Source of the DNA: Microvirga lenta
GTDB lineage: Bacteria; Pseudomonadota; Alphaproteobacteria; Rhizobiales; Beijerinckiaceae
DNA length: 64,000 nucleotides
Assembly: GCF_020532555.1 (NCBI RefSeq)
Contig: NZ_JAJBBR010000016.1
Location: 40,836 to 104,835, forward strand
Reading direction: 5' to 3'
The notes under the pieces are model-generated. The model was not told the DNA's origin and did not search any database. It saw only the letters and a program-made list of their open reading frames with translations. Shown in pieces: positions 55,591-64,000 of the stretch. The translations under genes were made by a program, and so were the position numbers. Each line of letters starts with the position of its first letter. Within the stretch, counting starts at the first letter, position 1.

Positions 55591-55711
55591 CCGTTCGAGT
55601 CCTGTCCGGCACGGAGCTGCGGAGGGATTTCCTGCATCGGGGCAGAAACCGCATCGGTCATTCGACCGGAGTGATGCAGATGGAACATTCTGAGGATCTG
55701 GACGCTTCGAG

Positions 55712-56027
55712 GTGACCCTTGAGATCGCCGTTCGCTCCTGCGTCGAGGAAGATCTTCCGGCGCTCGAATGGATGGGGCTTTTCTCGGCTCATCGTGACAT
55801 CATCCCTCAGGCCTTCGAGGCGCAGCAATGCGGCGACGCACTGATGCTGCTGGCCGTGACCGCGGGCTTCCCGGTCGGGCAGGTCGAGATCGACTTTGCG
55901 CGCAGACGATCCGAGGGAGCCGCATTCATCTGGGGGTGCGGACCTTCCATCCGCTCCGGATGGTGCAGTGGCTGTCGAGCAGCTCGATCAGTGGCTGATG
56001 AGAAAGCAGATCACGCCTCCCGCGTAG
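55712..56027 (+). pseudogene. GNAT acetyltransferase gene with two frameshifts
   Basis: From a GTG at 55712 the first 70 residues are GNAT-like (RSCVEEDLPALEWMG, then VGQVEIDFARRRSEGAAFIW). Just after (about 55933) the sense moves one frame to VRTFHPLRMVQWL, then near 55965 to a third frame reading VEQLDQWLMRKQITPPA and a TAG at 56025-56027. The acetyl-CoA loop is damaged. The direct frame runs on to 56113 with meaningless sequence. Confidence 0.65.
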
Positions 56028-56101
56028 CCCTGTGCGGCGGCCGGCGAGGGGAGGTCGGACCATTCCGACTCCTTACCAGGCGCCCGGGTCACCAAAGCCT
56101 C

Positions 56102-56132
56102 TTGATCCTCTAGCCGCTAGAGGTTGTAGCCT
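56102..56132 (+). promoter_or_regulatory. MerR-type promoter with operator dyad before the metal ATPase gene
   Basis: TTGATC (56102-56107) and TAGCCT (56127-56132) are 19 bases apart. The dyad CCTCTAG (56107-56113) / CTAGAGG (56117-56123) lies in the spacer. A 19-20 base spacer holding a dyad is the hallmark of promoters twisted open by MerR-family metal sensors (MerR, ZntR, CadR, CueR). The ATPase gene starts 35 bases downstream. Confidence 0.8.
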
Positions 56133-56166
56133 GCCTGTCAGATGAGATCGAATCGGGCTTTTCAAA

Positions 56167-58287
56167 ATGAGTGATCGTTTGCGTTTCCGCGTCGAGGGTA
56201 TGGATTGCGGGAGTTGCGCGCGCAAGATCGAGACCGCGCTCACCCGTGTGCCGGGCATCTCGGATATCAGCATCAACACCACGACCGAGACCTTGCGCCT
56301 GCGGGTAGCCCATGCCGACACGGGCGAGCAGGTCGAGAAGGTGGTGCGCGACCTTGGCTACGGCATCACCCCCGTGGGCGAAGGTGCCCATCACCACCAT
56401 GACCATGGGGCCGCGGACGGTCCGTGGTGGCAATCGGCCAAGGGGCGGCTGGCAATCCTCAGCGGATTGGGACTCGCGTCGGCCTGGAGCCTGGCCATGG
56501 TCCTACCGGGATACGAGCCGTGGCTCTACACTGCAGCCATGGCAATCGGTTTGGTGCCGATTGCGCGCCGGGCGATTGCCGCCGCCATGGCCGGCGCACC
56601 CTTCACCATAGAGACCCTGATGACTGTCGCGGCCGTCGGAGCGGTAATCATCGGCGAGACCGAGGAGGCCGCCATCGTGGTACTGCTCTTCCTTGTCGGC
56701 GAACTCCTGGAGGGCGTCGCAGCCGGCCGGGCGCGGGCCAGCATCCGGTCCCTGTCCGATCTGGTGCCCAAGACAGCCCTCATCGAGCGCAACGGCAGCC
56801 TGGAGGAGGTTGCGGCGGTGACCCTCGCAGTCGGAGACGTGATTGCAGTCCGGCCCGGCGACCGCATCCCTGCGGACGGCATGATCGTGTCGGGCGAGAG
56901 CGCCATTGATGAGGCTCCGGTCACAGGCGAGAGCACGCCCAAGCGCAAGGGCGAGGGCGAGACCGTCTTCGCCGGCACCATCAACACCGACGGCAGCTTG
57001 CACGTCCGAGTGACCGCCGAGGCCCGGGACAACACCATCGCACGGGTGGTGCGCCTGGTCGAGGAGGCCCAGGAGGCCAAGGCCCCGACCGAGCGCTTTA
57101 TCGACCGATTCTCGCGCTACTACACACCGGCCGTTCTGGTCGTCGGTGCACTTGTTGCAATCCTGCCGCCGCTGCTGGCCGGCCAGCCATGGGGCGAGTG
57201 GGTCTACAAGGGTTTGGCGGTGCTCCTCATCGGCTGTCCTTGCGCCCTGGTCATCTCGACCCCGGCCGCCATCGCAGCCGGCCTTGCCGCCGGCGCCCGG
57301 CGCGGGCTGCTGATCAAGGGTGGAGCCGTACTGGAGACCTTGGGCAAGGTCACGGCCGTCGCGCTGGATAAGACCGGAACCCTCACCGAGGGCCGTCCGC
57401 AGGTCACCGATGTGATCACCCTCGGCGAGGCGACCGGACGGGACATCCTGGAGGATGCAGCCGCCCTCGACGCCACTTCGTCCCATCCCATCGCCAAGGC
57501 CATTGTGGCCCGGGCGCAGGCGGACGGCATCGAGGTCGTTCCCGCCGTCGGCGTCATGGCGTTGGGCGGCAAAGGTGTGAAGGGCCGCGCCCGTCGTCGC
57601 AGCCTGTTCCTGGGTTCGCCCAAGGCCGCAGCGGCCATCGCGCCTCTCTCGCCTGAGGCAGAGGCTCGCATTGCCTCCCTTCAGGAGGAAGGTAAGACCG
57701 TATCCGTACTCATGGTGAGCGACAGTCCGGCCGGATTGATCGCAGTACGCGACGAGCCGCGCGAGGATGCACTTGAAGGACTGAAGGTTCTCAAGGCCCG
57801 TGGCATCGCACCAGTCATGCTCACCGGCGACAACGCCAGGACCGCGGCCGCCATCGCCCGTGCGTTGGGCGTGGAGTCCAGAGCCGACCTGTTGCCGCAG
57901 GACAAGCTGCGGATCGTCAACGAACTCAAGACGCAGGGGCAGGTAGTCGCCAAGGTCGGCGACGGCATCAACGATGCCCCGGCCTTGGCCGCTGCCGATG
58001 TCGGCATCGCCATGGGGGGAGGCACGGACGTGGCGCTGGAAACCGCGGACGGGGCGGTGCTGCATGGGCGCGTCCTCGATATCGCCCGCATGATCGCACT
58101 CTCCAAAGCCACCATGGGCAATATCCGCCAGAACATCGGGGTGGCCCTGGGCCTGAAAGCCGTGTTCCTGGTCACGACCGTGCTCGGCATCACGGGCCTC
58201 TGGCCGGCGATCCTGGCCGATACGGGCGCGACAGTGCTGGTGACCGCCAATGCCATGCGCTTGCTCGGGGCCGGACGGAACGTGTGA
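56167..58287 (+). CDS. Heavy-metal-exporting P1B-type ATPase (Zn/Cd/Pb type)
   Basis: 706 residues. Order: heavy-metal-associated domain (GMDCGSC, Cys 14 and 17), a His cluster (HHHHDHG, about residues 76-82), six to eight membrane helices with the metal-binding CPC (Cys 357 and 359), the phosphorylation site DKTGT (Asp 401), and GDGINDAPALAAADVGIAMG. The second half of the ATP site includes SSHPIA (the HP motif). The CPC motif and His-rich stretch fit Zn2+/Cd2+/Pb2+ export (ZntA/CadA group). A MerR-type promoter precedes it and a ZIP transporter gene follows. Confidence 0.94.
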   Translation: MSDRLRFRVEGMDCGSCARKIETALTRVPGISDISINTTTETLRLRVAHADTGEQVEKVVRDLGYGITPVGEGAHHHHDHGAADGPWWQSAKGRLAILSGLGLASAWSLAMVLPGYEPWLYTAAMAIGLVPIARRAIAAAMAGAPFTIETLMTVAAVGAVIIGETEEAAIVVLLFLVGELLEGVAAGRARASIRSLSDLVPKTALIERNGSLEEVAAVTLAVGDVIAVRPGDRIPADGMIVSGESAIDEAPVTGESTPKRKGEGETVFAGTINTDGSLHVRVTAEARDNTIARVVRLVEEAQEAKAPTERFIDRFSRYYTPAVLVVGALVAILPPLLAGQPWGEWVYKGLAVLLIGCPCALVISTPAAIAAGLAAGARRGLLIKGGAVLETLGKVTAVALDKTGTLTEGRPQVTDVITLGEATGRDILEDAAALDATSSHPIAKAIVARAQADGIEVVPAVGVMALGGKGVKGRARRRSLFLGSPKAAAAIAPLSPEAEARIASLQEEGKTVSVLMVSDSPAGLIAVRDEPREDALEGLKVLKARGIAPVMLTGDNARTAAAIARALGVESRADLLPQDKLRIVNELKTQGQVVAKVGDGINDAPALAAADVGIAMGGGTDVALETADGAVLHGRVLDIARMIALSKATMGNIRQNIGVALGLKAVFLVTTVLGITGLWPAILADTGATVLVTANAMRLLGAGRNV

Positions 58288-58604
58288 TGCCGTCACCTGG
58301 CTTCCCGTTGCAATCCTCGCCTGCGTCAATGTCTTCGTGCTGCTGACGCGACAGGTGCCGCACCGCATCGGCCGCTCGCTGGATAACTGCGGCGCGGGCG
58401 AGGGCATCCATGAATCCATCGGGCGGTTCGCCGCACGAGTAGTGCCGCCCTGTTCGCTTTCCGGTTGCCCGCCCCGTCGGATCGGCCGGAGAATGCGCAG
58501 CCGGGGATTTGTCCCGGCTGCGGACAGCATTCCTCACCGCTCGTGAACTCGGTCTTGGAGATCGCGTTGACCAGGTACGGGCTCCGCAGGGGATGGGCTG
58601 AAGG
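58288..58604. other. Gap between metal-transport genes with possible coding remnants
   Basis: 317 bases. One frame reads a hydrophobic run (WLPVAILACVNVFVLLTRQV) and another a Cys motif (ICPGCGQHSS), so a decayed small membrane or metal-binding gene may lie here. No intact gene is supported. Confidence 0.4.
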
Positions 58605-59330
58605 ATGGATCCTTATCTCCAGGTTCTGGCTCTCGCCTTGCTTCCGGCGCTCGGCAACTTCGCCGGAGGGGCGGTCGCGGAACTGATCAAGACCTCCCGG
58701 CGAACCCTCAGCCGGGCCCTTCACGTGGCGGCCGGGATCGTTGTCGCGGTGGTCGCCATCGAGTTGATGCCGGAGGCGCTGGAGGGAGCGGCCCCTTGGC
58801 TGGTGGTCCTCGGCTTCTGCCTGGGCGGCGTAACCTTCATCCTGCTCGACTGGGCCATCGAGCGCTTCGGGGGAGGCGAGGAGGCCGCGGGGCCATGGAT
58901 TGTCTACGGGGCCGTGTTCATCGACCTGTTCAGCGACGGACTCATGATCGGCGTCGGATCAGTCGTCTCCCTCAGCCTTGCGCTCGTGCTTGCCATCGGG
59001 CAGGTCACGGCGGACGTCCCGGAAGGGTTCGCGACCATCGCCAATTTCCGCGACAAGGGCGTCGAGCGCAGCACGCGCCTGCTTCTCTCGGCCTCGTTCG
59101 TGATCGCACCCCTGCTTGGGGCGAGCATCGGGTACTGGCTCCTGCGCGACCAGAGCGCGAGCCTCCAACTGACGGCGCTCGCCTTCACGGCAGGACTTCT
59201 GATCCTGGCGGCGGTCGAGGAGATGCTGGGCGAGGCGCACGACGTGGCTGAGGATACCCGTTTTTCCGCCGCTTTCTTCATCGGCGGCTTCGCCCTGTTC
59301 ACCCTTGTCTCATCCTACTTCGAGGCATGA
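58605..59330 (+). CDS. ZIP family divalent metal transporter
   Basis: 241 residues with about eight membrane helices. The transport-site helices are visible: DLFSDGLMIGVG (helix IV) and DVPEGFATIANFRDKG (helix V), with acidic residues in place of the usual His pair in part. ZIP proteins move Zn2+ or other divalent metals into the cytosol. Placed after an exporting ATPase, it probably takes part in the same metal balance. Confidence 0.9.
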   Translation: MDPYLQVLALALLPALGNFAGGAVAELIKTSRRTLSRALHVAAGIVVAVVAIELMPEALEGAAPWLVVLGFCLGGVTFILLDWAIERFGGGEEAAGPWIVYGAVFIDLFSDGLMIGVGSVVSLSLALVLAIGQVTADVPEGFATIANFRDKGVERSTRLLLSASFVIAPLLGASIGYWLLRDQSASLQLTALAFTAGLLILAAVEEMLGEAHDVAEDTRFSAAFFIGGFALFTLVSSYFEA

Positions 59331-59453
59331 CGGTGCGAAGCCAGCCGGCCGTTGCCTGGTTGTTTGGAATCCCGGCGCCTCAACCGACCTGGATGAGACG
59401 GTTCATCGGAGACATCGCCATATCACGCGTCCCGAGCACATGCCCCGTTGCAG

Positions 59454-59609
59454 TTAGCCCAGGCGTGGTTTTCCAAGCTGTCCCTGACGTGCCTGCACGC
59501 GAATCCGGTTCGCCTCGGCTTTAGGCACGCCTCGTGCGATGCAGGTGTCGTCGATGTAGACCGAGTAGGTTTGCTTCGCCTCGTCTTCCAACGTGATCGA
59601 GACATTCAT
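59454..59609 (-). CDS. Small hypothetical protein
   Basis: 51 residues in a gap of 390 bases. AAGGGA lies seven to eight bases before the ATG. MNVSITLEDEAKQTYSVYID, then DTCIARGVPKAEANRIRVQ and a basic end look like a small beta-rich protein, and third positions are G/C-rich. No family name known. Confidence 0.65.
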   Translation of the reverse strand: MNVSITLEDEAKQTYSVYIDDTCIARGVPKAEANRIRVQARQGQLGKPRLG

Positions 59610-59719
59610 GAGGACATCCCTTCAATGAGCTGAAACCTCGCGGGATAACGCAGCGAACCCCAGGGCAGTTCTTGATTCCGTCGCTACGGAGGCGATAATT
59701 CCAGCAGGAAGGATCCGTC

Positions 59720-60859
59720 TCAGAGATCCAGTTGGGCCTGACGGATGAGGGAAAGCGGCTTTACAGCCGGTCCGCTGAAGGACGCGGAGTTCAAATCGGT
59801 CTGGAGAGCTTGCGAGAACCCGACATTCGCGGCTGAAGCCCGAGGATCGAAGAGAGCCTCCACCGCAGCCTCGACGTTGTAGCCGAGGATCGCCTCAGGT
59901 TGTGCTGTAGCAAGGGCGAATGCAGCAACTGCCGGAGCCGCCGGCGCCTTGGGTTGCTCCGGCAAAGCCAATTCCTGCGGCCGCCTCGGGGGAACAGGTA
60001 CGGGTGCAAGCGTCGCGCCGAGAGCCTCGGGCAAGGCGGAAGCCACCTGCGTCTCGGGCGGTTGTGGAGCTTGAGCAGCCGGGGAGGCTTTCCGGCCGAA
60101 CAGGGCTGTCAGAATGTTTCCTGAGGATCCGCCACCTGCAGAAGCCTGTGCGGCGAGCGCCGCATTCCTCGGGAGGATTTCAGCTCGCGCTTCCTCGTAG
60201 CGGGGAAGGGGCTTTCCGCTTGGAGGCAGGTGGAGGGTTTTTCCATCGGGGAAAAGCCTGACCAATTGATCCTGCGACATTCGCGGCCAAGCTCGGACAC
60301 TGCCGGTATCCACATGGACGAACTGGGAAGAGGGATAATAGCCGACCCCACCATATTGCATTCGCATGGCGATGGCGCGCAATCGGGCCGTGTCGACATC
60401 AGGAAGTCGGATATCCATCGCCTTGCCCAGCATGTGCTGGCTCTGGTCAGAGACGCCGCTGGACCGACGGCGCAGCATGCTGTTGGTCGCCGGAGAGCGA
60501 TAGGCGGAGATGACGTGGATAGGCTCGTTCGATCCGGCTTCGCGATAGATCTCCCAGAGGATATCGAACAGGCGCGGGTCCATTTTGGCGGGGCGTTCGA
60601 CACGCCAATCGCGCAGGAGCCAGTTCAACTGCTCCAGTGCCCGATCGTCGTACCGACCGTCGCGTCGATAGGTGATCGTCGCCGTCTCTCGGGTGTGGGT
60701 GTGATAGAAGCTCAGGCTTCGTGTATCGCCGTTGGCGATCGCGTCCTGCGTCTGGACCGTCGCGGCGAGGAAGCTCGCCATGCTTGCGACCGAACAAAAG
60801 GTGAGGCGCAGGAAAGCTTTCCTTGCAGCGCGACGATGACCCCTCGACGCACCATCCAT
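59720..60859 (-). CDS. DUF882 / M15-family periplasmic peptidase-like protein
   Basis: 379 residues. A long N-terminal export signal (basic residues, then FLRLTFCSVASMASFLA) is followed by the zinc peptidase core: ISAYRSPATNSML, SQHMLGKAMDIRL and FVHVDTGSVRAW, which give the H-x6-D and HxD zinc ligands. These match YcbK-type murein-related enzymes. The last 140 residues are a Pro/Ala-rich tail. The start at 60859 has GAGGA upstream. It probably acts on peptidoglycan peptides. An L,D-transpeptidase gene follows upstream on the same strand. Confidence 0.9.
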   Translation of the reverse strand: MDGASRGHRRAARKAFLRLTFCSVASMASFLAATVQTQDAIANGDTRSLSFYHTHTRETATITYRRDGRYDDRALEQLNWLLRDWRVERPAKMDPRLFDILWEIYREAGSNEPIHVISAYRSPATNSMLRRRSSGVSDQSQHMLGKAMDIRLPDVDTARLRAIAMRMQYGGVGYYPSSQFVHVDTGSVRAWPRMSQDQLVRLFPDGKTLHLPPSGKPLPRYEEARAEILPRNAALAAQASAGGGSSGNILTALFGRKASPAAQAPQPPETQVASALPEALGATLAPVPVPPRRPQELALPEQPKAPAAPAVAAFALATAQPEAILGYNVEAAVEALFDPRASAANVGFSQALQTDLNSASFSGPAVKPLSLIRQAQLDL

Positions 60860-61140
60860 CTGGCGTCCTCCCACAGGCCGGGCGAAACGAGAAATCCCCT
60901 TGATGTCTTTATATCCGCCCTGAGCTTCAGACTGACTTCTGCTGAGAAAGAATGAGAAAATTGCGGCAGGGCGCAAGCCGTCTGAAGGGAGGGAGGGGCG
61001 GTCGATCTTTGCAGGGGCGTGGGGCATAGGTGGTAGTGTGCCCCCGGGTCTTTAATCGAGCGTTAGCAACGACAGGATTTTTCCTGGCCGACAACTGATT
61101 TCAAGCTTGACAGCGTGCGGGAGCCGCCCCTTCGCACGGG

Positions 61141-61842
61141 CTATTCTCCAGAGGCCGCAGCGGCGCGCTTTCGCCTGTTCGAGGCGGGCGCAAGCACCAC
61201 GACCTTCGTGCCGACAGGCGTGCGGTTGTAAAGATCGATCGCGTCCTGATTGATCATCCTGATACAGCCCGACGAGACGCTCGTCCCGATCGTCCAGGGT
61301 TCGAAAGTTCCGTGGATCCGGTAGAGCGTATCCTTCTTTCCCTGCCACAGATATAGCGCGCGGGCCCCGAGCGGATTGCCGGGCCCGCCGGGCATGCCTG
61401 CGCCGCCGGGGAGATCTGCCATCTGCTCCATCAGTTCGGGCTGGCGCTGCAGCATCTCCTTCGGCGGATACCAGTCCGGCCATTCCTGTTTGTCGCCGAC
61501 CGTCGCCGTGCCGGACCAGCCGAAACCGGACCGGCCGACTCCGACGCCGTAGCGGATCGCAAGGCCGCCATCTTGGACGTGATAAAGAAAACGCGCTCTG
61601 GGATCGATCACGATCGTGCCTGCGGGCTCGGGCGTCTCGTACGGCACGATGCTTCGGAGAAAAGCGGATTGGATCCCCGAAAGATCGATTCCAGGTACCG
61701 GGTAGAGATCGTCGTCGATAGGGCCATAGATTCCGCCATAGGCGGGCCGGGGGCGTAGGGACTGCGCCCATCCTCTTTCACCGAGGAGAGCGGCAGCCGA
61801 AGCCGGAAGTCCGAAGGTGAAGATGCGGCGGTTGAGCCCCAT
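61141..61842 (-). CDS. L,D-transpeptidase (YkuD family)
   Basis: 233 residues. A signal sequence (twin-arginine-like NRRIFTFGLPASAAALLG) is followed by the YkuD domain; the catalytic block HGTFEPWTIGTSVSSGCIRM holds the nucleophile Cys and the His. It forms 3-3 cross-links in peptidoglycan or attaches proteins to it. The NRR at the start suggests possible Tat export, which would be unusual but not unknown for this family in Hyphomicrobiales. Confidence 0.93.
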   Translation of the reverse strand: MGLNRRIFTFGLPASAAALLGERGWAQSLRPRPAYGGIYGPIDDDLYPVPGIDLSGIQSAFLRSIVPYETPEPAGTIVIDPRARFLYHVQDGGLAIRYGVGVGRSGFGWSGTATVGDKQEWPDWYPPKEMLQRQPELMEQMADLPGGAGMPGGPGNPLGARALYLWQGKKDTLYRIHGTFEPWTIGTSVSSGCIRMINQDAIDLYNRTPVGTKVVVLAPASNRRKRAAAASGE

Positions 61843-62131
61843 GACCCGATCCTCTGCCGATGCCGTTCCACCCCGACCAAGCTACGGCATGAAGGAGTCC
61901 GGATGAGGGCTGAGTATTCGCGCTCGAGACCGCAGATTTCGAGCGTGGCAGGGCATACGTTTCCCTGGCTTGCTCCTTCGAGGCTCTAAGGAACTACAAG
62001 CAGATGTGCGCATTGCCACAGCACAGCATTGTTGTCCGCTGCGAAGCTTGAGCGCCTGAGGTGAGGAAGACCAGCCGATGTTGGGCTTCTATTCTCTCCC
62101 GGCTCGTCGCAGCCGCATAAGGAAACGCGAG

Positions 62132-62458
62132 ATGCCTCTCACAGGGAGATTTAATCTACGGAAAACCTTCACCGGCCGCATCGTGCTGGTCGTGGAGGAG
62201 GAGACGAAGAGCCTCTGGAGTCGTCTCACCGGCAACGCCAAGCATTATCGCCGCTGGCGTGACGCAACAGTTCTGGATTTGGCGGCCCCCGAGCTGCGGA
62301 ACCTGATCGATCAGCGCTTTCGCCCGCATTACCTGACCCCGATCGCCGAGATCTCGCAGGAGCGATCGCAGGGAATGCGCCCACTTGAGGCCGTTCCACG
62401 TGGAGCGCTCTACCATGAGCCGCTCGATGGTGACGGGCGGACTTGGACCGCGCATTGA
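62132..62458 (+). CDS. Hypothetical protein
   Basis: 108 residues. KTFTGRIVLVVEEETKSLWS, then RRWRDATVLDLAAPELRNLI and RPHYLTPIAEI read as a small soluble alpha/beta protein. The start at 62132 follows AAGGAAA. It is related in feel to short proteins seen in Methylobacteriaceae, but I do not recognise a family. Confidence 0.6.
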   Translation: MPLTGRFNLRKTFTGRIVLVVEEETKSLWSRLTGNAKHYRRWRDATVLDLAAPELRNLIDQRFRPHYLTPIAEISQERSQGMRPLEAVPRGALYHEPLDGDGRTWTAH

Positions 62459-62467
62459 GCACCCGAC

Positions 62468-62501
62468 GAAAAAGCCCCGTTCGGGTTGCCTGAACGGGGC
62501 T
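62468..62501 (-). terminator. Terminator for the minus-strand gene at 62668-62931
   Basis: Ten-base perfect stem AGCCCCGTTC (62473-62482) and GAACGGGGCT (62492-62501) with a 9-base loop. On the minus strand the stem is followed by TTTTTCG, a proper U-tract; on the plus strand it is not. Confidence 0.8.
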
Positions 62502-62667
62502 CAGTCTACGGAGGCGGGTGAGGGGGATCTCACACAAGGGGCGGGATGCCTCCGCACCAAGTCAATCTCCGAGCGCCCCCGACGTTCCTGTCCTTCTCGC
62601 CGATCTGGGCTTGGCCGCGATCACATTCTCTCGACCGGCTCTGACCCGTCTATGGGGCATTCGCACC

Positions 62668-62931
62668 TCAAATGCTCGGGCGTTTCGGCGGTACCGGTAA
62701 CTGATCCTGCGCGACCTGCGTCGATGCCATGCATGCTTCCACATGGGCGCGGCGGCGTTCCACGATCTGTCGGTACTCTTCGGTGGCAACCTTGGTCTTG
62801 CCACGTACCGTGAGGTGCCGCTTTGCCTGCGCGCGGCAGGCCTCCCGCCTGGCGACGAGATCCTCCGCGTTCAGAGAAGTCAGGGGGAGGCCGAGGAGGA
62901 ACAATCCAAGTGTAAACGCTGCCGGTTTCAT
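62668..62931 (-). CDS. Small secreted hypothetical protein
   Basis: 87 residues. A signal peptide (MKPAAFTLGLFLLGLPLTSLNA) leads to a mature 65-residue helical protein with two cysteines (EACRAQAKR and VEACMAST) that could pair. Many basic residues follow, ending PVPPKRPSI. No ribosome binding site is strong; the start could be 62937. Function unknown. Confidence 0.65.
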   Translation of the reverse strand: MKPAAFTLGLFLLGLPLTSLNAEDLVARREACRAQAKRHLTVRGKTKVATEEYRQIVERRRAHVEACMASTQVAQDQLPVPPKRPSI

Positions 62932-62937
62932 GGCCAT

Positions 62938-63727
62938 GATTTTGGGGCTGTCGGGATGGGCGGCGCTTCATAGCATTTCGACGGAAGGATCAGTAACGTT
63001 CCCGAGGCTCCATCCACAGCTCTGACGGTTTATGCACATGCGCCGCAATGAGCCGACCCTGGGCAATCACCGGCGCTGAAGAGGGGCATTTTCCAGAGGG
63101 GCAGGGGAGTACGAACAGCGGAAGAGAAGAGATACGGCCTTCAGATTCCGGCACAGCGGCGTCGGCCTGTAGGGCCGGGGGCTGGAGCCCTTGAAACACC
63201 GTGCGGAAACACCATCTCAGCTTATAGGCCACTGGGACCTTCCATGGGTGCTGTGAGATCCGCCGGCAAGGGCGTCTTGGCACCTAGTGATGCAGGTGGT
63301 CGTTTTTCAGCAGGTCGGTGCGATCCAAAATTCGTCTCTCCGGCGACGGATAAACCCGCGCTTGCAATCCGGAACGAATCGGTTATATCCGCGTTCCCCG
63401 GCGCCGTCGCGTCAGCGATCCGGCGCCGCTTCCTGACATCGTCGCGAGCCATCCCAGGCACTTCAGCCCGGGTGCTGCGACTGTCACGGAGGCTGAGGTG
63501 AGCAATCGCCTCGAGCATCCACATCCATGAGCCCTGTATTGTCTGGAGTGATCTGGGCTTTTACGGGCTCCTCTGGGGACAATCCGCACAGGTGTCGAAG
63601 GTTTCGCGCCGTTCGACGAGGTTCAGCGCAGAAGCGGGTTCGTTTCTGCGGCCGCTCTTTCTTTGTCTTTACTTGGGAGAGGCAGGATCGAGCGCCGGAA
63701 AATTCGAAAAAAGCTTCGATTTTCCGA
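62938..63727. other. Long gap before the rRNA promoter, no gene supported
   Basis: 790 bases. Short overlapping frames on both strands look like noise. This is the usual kind of spacer ahead of an rRNA operon. Confidence 0.55.
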
Positions 63728-63756
63728 TTGACTTCTGGGATGGGTCGTTCTAAATA
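63728..63756 (+). promoter_or_regulatory. Probable rRNA operon promoter
   Basis: TTGACT (63728-63733), a 17-base spacer and TAAATA (63751-63756) form a near-consensus sigma-70 promoter. It lies about 120 bases before a boxA element, as expected for an rrn operon. Confidence 0.75.
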
Positions 63757-63841
63757 GGATCCATCGACGGCGCGGTTCGGTCACGAACCTGACGCCGGAA
63801 CGCTTCGGGAGCCGAACGGTCCGTGATGGGCGGTTTGGTTT

Positions 63842-63885
63842 ACGAAGACGTTCTTCGTCTCGGATTGAGACAATGCTCTTTGACA
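63842..63885 (+). promoter_or_regulatory. rRNA leader boxB-like hairpin and boxA antitermination site
   Basis: ACGAAG (63842-63847) and CTTCGT (63853-63858) form a small hairpin of boxB type. TGCTCTTTGACA (63874-63885) is one base off the boxA consensus TGCTCTTTAACA, the NusB/S10 binding site of rRNA leaders. The following AGTGAAGATGAGAGAGAG is typical of the 16S precursor leader in Rhizobiales. The 16S gene should begin a short way beyond the window. Confidence 0.82.
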
Positions 63886-64000
63886 AGTGAAGATGAGAGA
63901 GAGAAGCGTAGGCGGCGGTGTTCTTGCGGGCTGTCCGAGAGGATGGCCGATGAATGGACATCGACCAGTTCTATGCTTTGGTGAGTACACCGCTTCGGCT

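Noticed and set aside
56503..58530. A 675-codon minus-strand frame opposite the P-type ATPase gene
   Set aside because: Antisense shadow of a gene with complete catalytic motifs.
1..64000. CRISPR arrays, prophage modules, toxin-antitoxin pairs or known defence systems
   Set aside because: I looked for regularly spaced repeats, cas-like, phage structural or defence-type motifs and saw none.

Overview
The window looks like a chromosomal piece of an alphaproteobacterium of the order Hyphomicrobiales (Rhizobiales), most likely Methylobacteriaceae and Microvirga-like. This rests on the high G+C with G/C-rich third codon positions, a double cold-shock-domain protein, a class I PHA synthase, an NDUFS4-type complex I subunit, DUF6894 and DUF1328 proteins, and the shape of the rRNA leader at the right end. 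The genus is an inference from gene content; no 16S gene lies inside the window.

Positions 1-23,130 are ordinary core chromosome. They hold the end of a c-heme domain gene and its membrane partner, argC, pcm, an FAH-family hydrolase, a FadL-type outer membrane porin, phaC, an alaC-like aminotransferase with hom and glpX, recJ, an MBL hydrolase overlapping a KDPG/KDPGal-type aldolase, an arginine/ornithine cassette (Lrp-type regulator, rocD, agmatinase-family ureohydrolase), a DUF1624 membrane protein, a sirtuin, a tandem cold-shock protein joined to a DUF192 protein, an NDUFS4-like gene, and tRNA-Glu(TTC), tRNA-Pro(TGG) and tRNA-Arg(TCT).

Positions 23,131-43,400 are accessory: envelope and membrane proteins (two AI-2E family exporters, DUF389, YihY, DUF1328, lipoproteins, a D,D-carboxypeptidase, a ferric-reductase-like flavoprotein) set among decayed genes. 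One intact IS481-family element carries a clean 6-bp target duplication. Around it lie IS630-type and IS5-type transposase remnants, a frameshifted family 2 glycosyltransferase, a frameshifted DUF2382 gene and a truncated GAF gene. Several small proteins with good ribosome binding sites sit here, including a 28-residue membrane peptide. A PRC-barrel protein has two PRC domains separated by ten perfect-length nonapeptide repeats.

Positions 43,997-51,656 form a respiratory block: an FdhF/YdeP-type molybdopterin oxidoreductase, CtaG, CopD, DUF2231, and a heme-copper oxidase made of a subunit II without CuA ligands, a fused subunit I-III, and a small membrane protein. The oxidase is the most unusual object in the window. 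It keeps all six metal-binding histidines and the active-site Tyr, but it lacks CuA, the K-channel lysine and the quinol-site residues of E. coli CyoB, so its electron donor is unclear.

Positions 52,085-62,931 hold an EIIA-type PTS protein, a CgeB-like glycosyltransferase with a nucleotidyltransferase, a metal-export P-type ATPase behind a MerR-type promoter, a ZIP transporter, and periplasmic cell-wall proteins (DUF882/M15 and YkuD). The right edge carries a strong promoter (TTGACT-17-TAAATA) and a boxB/boxA antitermination leader, so an rRNA operon almost certainly starts just outside the window.
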